64,000 nucleotides of DNA from Portulaca oleracea (taxonomy: Eukaryota > Streptophyta > Magnoliopsida > Caryophyllales > Portulacaceae): contig CM055893.1 of NCBI GenBank assembly GCA_029582165.1, positions 22,134,679 to 22,198,678 on the forward strand, in the 5' to 3' direction. The notes below the pieces were generated by a model, which was not told where the DNA came from, made no database searches, and saw only the letters and a list, made by a program, of their open reading frames with translations. How positions within the stretch are numbered: the first letter of the stretch is position 1; the number at the start of each line of letters is the position of its first letter. A program made the translations under genes and the position numbers. Below, one piece after another: positions 63,899-64,000 of this stretch.

Positions 63899-64000
63899 TG
63901 TAACGCCTTGGAAATTTAATATAGAAAAGTCAAAGTCAAACTAACGTTAACAGAAAATTTCAGCGGAAGTCTCATTTTTTTTTTCTTTTCAACTGGGCGT
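63899..64000 (-). repeat. Start of a further gypsy LTR (runs off the window)
   Basis: TGTAACGCCTTGGAAATTT, then AAAGTCAAA-TAACGTTAACAG and a T-run ending AACTGGGCG, aligns with the first 100 bp of the gypsy LTR at 26084. It is the same family and orientation. Confidence 0.75.

Larger units (their letters stand above)
48437..64000 (+). other. Intron 7 of the DUF3754 gene (at least 15.6 kb)
   Basis: It begins at the donor GTAAGTAAAT after exon 7. No later exon of the gene was found on the + strand in the window. It contains copia D, foldback elements and gypsy sequence as listed. Confidence 0.65.

Overview
This is nuclear DNA from a flowering plant, probably a eudicot. It is AT-rich, has plant-type introns, and is dominated by plant Ty1/copia, Ty3/gypsy, LINE, CACTA, hAT and Mutator-like elements. 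There is no operon structure and no prokaryotic signal.

The main result is that most of the window lies inside one host gene on the + strand. Five short exons (7785-9101) encode the start of a DUF3754-family protein. Exon 6 follows at 34714-34826 and exon 7 at 48314-48436. All seven exons join in one open reading frame with GT/AG splice sites, giving 237 codons, and the rest of the gene lies beyond the window. Intron 5 is 25.6 kb, intron 6 is 13.5 kb and intron 7 is at least 15.6 kb. All three are filled with nested transposable elements.

Left of the gene, 1-3574 is one end of a CACTA transposon. It carries sense-oriented fragments of at least three unrelated genes: an arginine methyltransferase, a CMP-sialic acid/UDP-galactose-type transporter and a nucleobase-ascorbate transporter. 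It also carries a first-exon-like piece. The transposon is inserted in the integrase of a minus-strand copia element (3575 to about 6437).

Intron 5 holds four main things. Copia element B (9315-17735) contains a short non-autonomous LTR element (11017-13349, 5-bp target duplication) and a Mutator-like foldback element (16625-16967, 9-bp target duplication). Next is a decayed minus-strand LINE (about 18.9-22.0 kb). Copia element C (22016-33819) carries a 2.06-kb internal segment twice, on either side of a truncated gypsy element. Another LINE 5' copy (33826-34430) comes last.

Intron 6 holds several hAT and Mutator-like non-autonomous elements, a copia gag fragment, a LINE RNase H fragment split by a hAT element, and a 1.1-kb minisatellite. 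Intron 7 holds a gag-protease-only copia element inserted in an ATT microsatellite and two related foldback elements. It also holds Tat/Athila-like gypsy sequence with a CCCCAT-rich hAT element and a short LINE-derived insertion, then two gypsy LTRs at the right edge.

No complete autonomous element is visible. All calls come from reading the sequence and remembered family motifs; no database search was run.
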